Below, piece by piece: positions 63,252 to 64,000 of a stretch of 64,000 bases of DNA. The notes beneath the pieces are model-generated. The model was given only the letters and a program-made list of their open reading frames with translations. It had not been told where the DNA came from and searched no databases. This DNA is from Pelagicoccus albus (GTDB lineage Bacteria; Verrucomicrobiota; Verrucomicrobiia; Opitutales; Opitutaceae). The position numbers and the translations under genes were made by a program. Every line of letters starts with the position of its first letter. The stretch's first letter is position 1. Location: NCBI RefSeq assembly GCF_014230145.1, contig NZ_JACHVC010000012.1:5001-69000 (forward strand), read 5' to 3'.

Positions 63252-63323
63252 GTTGCGTTAAGGTCTACGAATGACTAAATTAAGTTGGTCGGAATAAAAG
63301 GTAAGGATGGAAAACAGTCGCAA

Positions 63324-63935
63324 TTAGAAGCGGCTGTAGAACTCAACGATCAGCTGTTCGTTGATGCTTGGCTCGAGTTCTTCGCGGGTTGGCTCGCGGT
63401 TTACGACTCCACGGAATGCTTCGTCTTGGCGAGTCATCCAGTCCGGAACATTGCGGAGACGATTCGCTTCCATATTGCGAGTAGCCAACTGGCGGGAGGA
63501 AGTGGTGTTGCGAACTTCGATTTCGTCACCAACTTTAACTTGGAAGCTAGCGATGTCGACTTTCTGTCCGTTCACGCAGATGTGACCGTGGTTGACGAAC
63601 TGACGAGCAGCCTTGCGAGTCTTGGTAAAACCGAGGTTGTACACGATGCTATCCAAGCGAGTCTCGAGTAACTGGAGGAAGATGGTACCAGTTACGCCAC
63701 GAGTTGCCTTAGCACGGTCGAAAGTACGGCGGAACTGCTTCTCCATCAGCCCGTACATGAAGCGAAGCTTCTGCTTTTCGCCTAGACCAATCGAGTATTC
63801 GGACTGCTTACGGCGGAGGCGTGGTCCGTGCTGTCCAGGTGGGTAGTTGCGCTTCTCTAGAGACTTCGACGAGCCGAAAATTGGCTGTCCGAAACGTCTG
63901 CTGATCTTTGTAGTTGGGCCGGTATAGCGAGCCAT
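63324..63935 (-). CDS. rpsD: 30S ribosomal protein S4
   Basis: 203 residues: MARYTGPTTKISRRFGQPIFG, KRNYPPGQHGPRLRRKQSEYSIGLGEKQKLRFMYGLMEKQFRRTFDRA, and the S4 RNA-binding domain LETRLDSIVYNLGFTKTRKAARQFVNHGHICVNGQKVDIASFQVKVGDEI. It lacks the N-terminal Cys zinc cluster, like many S4 paralogues. S4 often autoregulates this operon by binding its leader, which is not included here. Confidence 0.98.
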   Translation of the reverse strand: MARYTGPTTKISRRFGQPIFGSSKSLEKRNYPPGQHGPRLRRKQSEYSIGLGEKQKLRFMYGLMEKQFRRTFDRAKATRGVTGTIFLQLLETRLDSIVYNLGFTKTRKAARQFVNHGHICVNGQKVDIASFQVKVGDEIEVRNTTSSRQLATRNMEANRLRNVPDWMTRQDEAFRGVVNREPTREELEPSINEQLIVEFYSRF

Positions 63936-63980
63936 GATCTTCTTAAATTTTGAGAGTTCAGAGTTTGAAGCAATCCGCGA

Positions 63981-64000
63981 TTAGACGCGACGACGCTTTG
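63981..64000 (-). CDS. rpsK: 30S ribosomal protein S11, C-terminal end (partial)
   Basis: The last 20 bases read on the minus strand as Lys-Arg-Arg-Arg-Val-stop, the invariant C-terminus of S11, and rpsK normally precedes rpsD. The rest of the gene is beyond the window edge. Confidence 0.85.

Noticed and set aside
1-64000. CRISPR arrays, prophage, insertion sequences or tRNA genes
   Set aside because: No regularly spaced direct repeats, transposase or phage genes, terminal inverted repeats or tRNA cloverleaf sequences were seen by eye on either strand.

Overview
The window looks like a chromosomal segment of a Gram-negative, motile, probably marine Verrucomicrobiota bacterium (Opitutia or Puniceicoccales type). 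The evidence is the envelope gene set (TonB-dependent receptors without SusD partners, an LpxH-type phosphatase, outer-membrane barrels), the receptor N-termini, and a secreted propeller ending in the DxDxDG...LEY tail common in that phylum. The taxonomic call is an inference; the first 226 bases, the 5' end of a 16S rRNA gene, would settle it. No CRISPR array, tRNA, insertion sequence or prophage was seen.

Layout. 1-760: 16S rRNA 5' end (minus) and its leader, with one boxB/boxA element and three degenerate tandem modules of about 110 bp, each with a TTGA box and a boxA. 1.1-4.1 kb: accB-accC followed by an Asp23/AmaP pair. 4.2-19.7 kb: a beta-1,3-glucan (laminarin-type) utilisation locus with a probable GH149-type phosphorylase, GH17, a LacI regulator, GH16, a GH158-like clan GH-A enzyme, a GPH-family sugar symporter and two divergent TonB-dependent receptors; five copies of one palindrome (K-TGCA-N6-TGCA type) tie most of it into a LacI regulon. 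19.8-20.9 kb: a YbaK-type deacylase and a small membrane protein.

21.1-35.6 kb is the least described part. On the minus strand lie an NtrC-type sigma-54 activator, a secreted helical repeat protein directly behind a near-consensus sigma-54 promoter, an outer-membrane barrel, a sensor kinase and a PQQ-type propeller; the layout recalls the ZraPSR envelope-stress system but with extra outer-envelope parts. Divergent from it are a DUF350 membrane protein coupled to a transglutaminase-like cysteine protease, then three kinase/receiver genes in tight succession, the first with two periplasmic solute-binding domains.

35.6-64 kb is mostly housekeeping: miaA-(membrane protein)-prmA, an LpxH-type phosphatase, MscS, an nfeD-nfeD-floA operon, an aldose epimerase, nadC-birA, a PNPOx-family protein, a soluble Aer-type PAS protein behind a sigma-28-like promoter, pdxJ-acpS-nnr-dprA, gltA, hisDCBH, a LolA-like protein, guaA, and the alpha-operon end rpsK-rpsD-rpoA-rplQ. 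BirA (45.8 kb) should biotinylate the AccB encoded at 1.1 kb.
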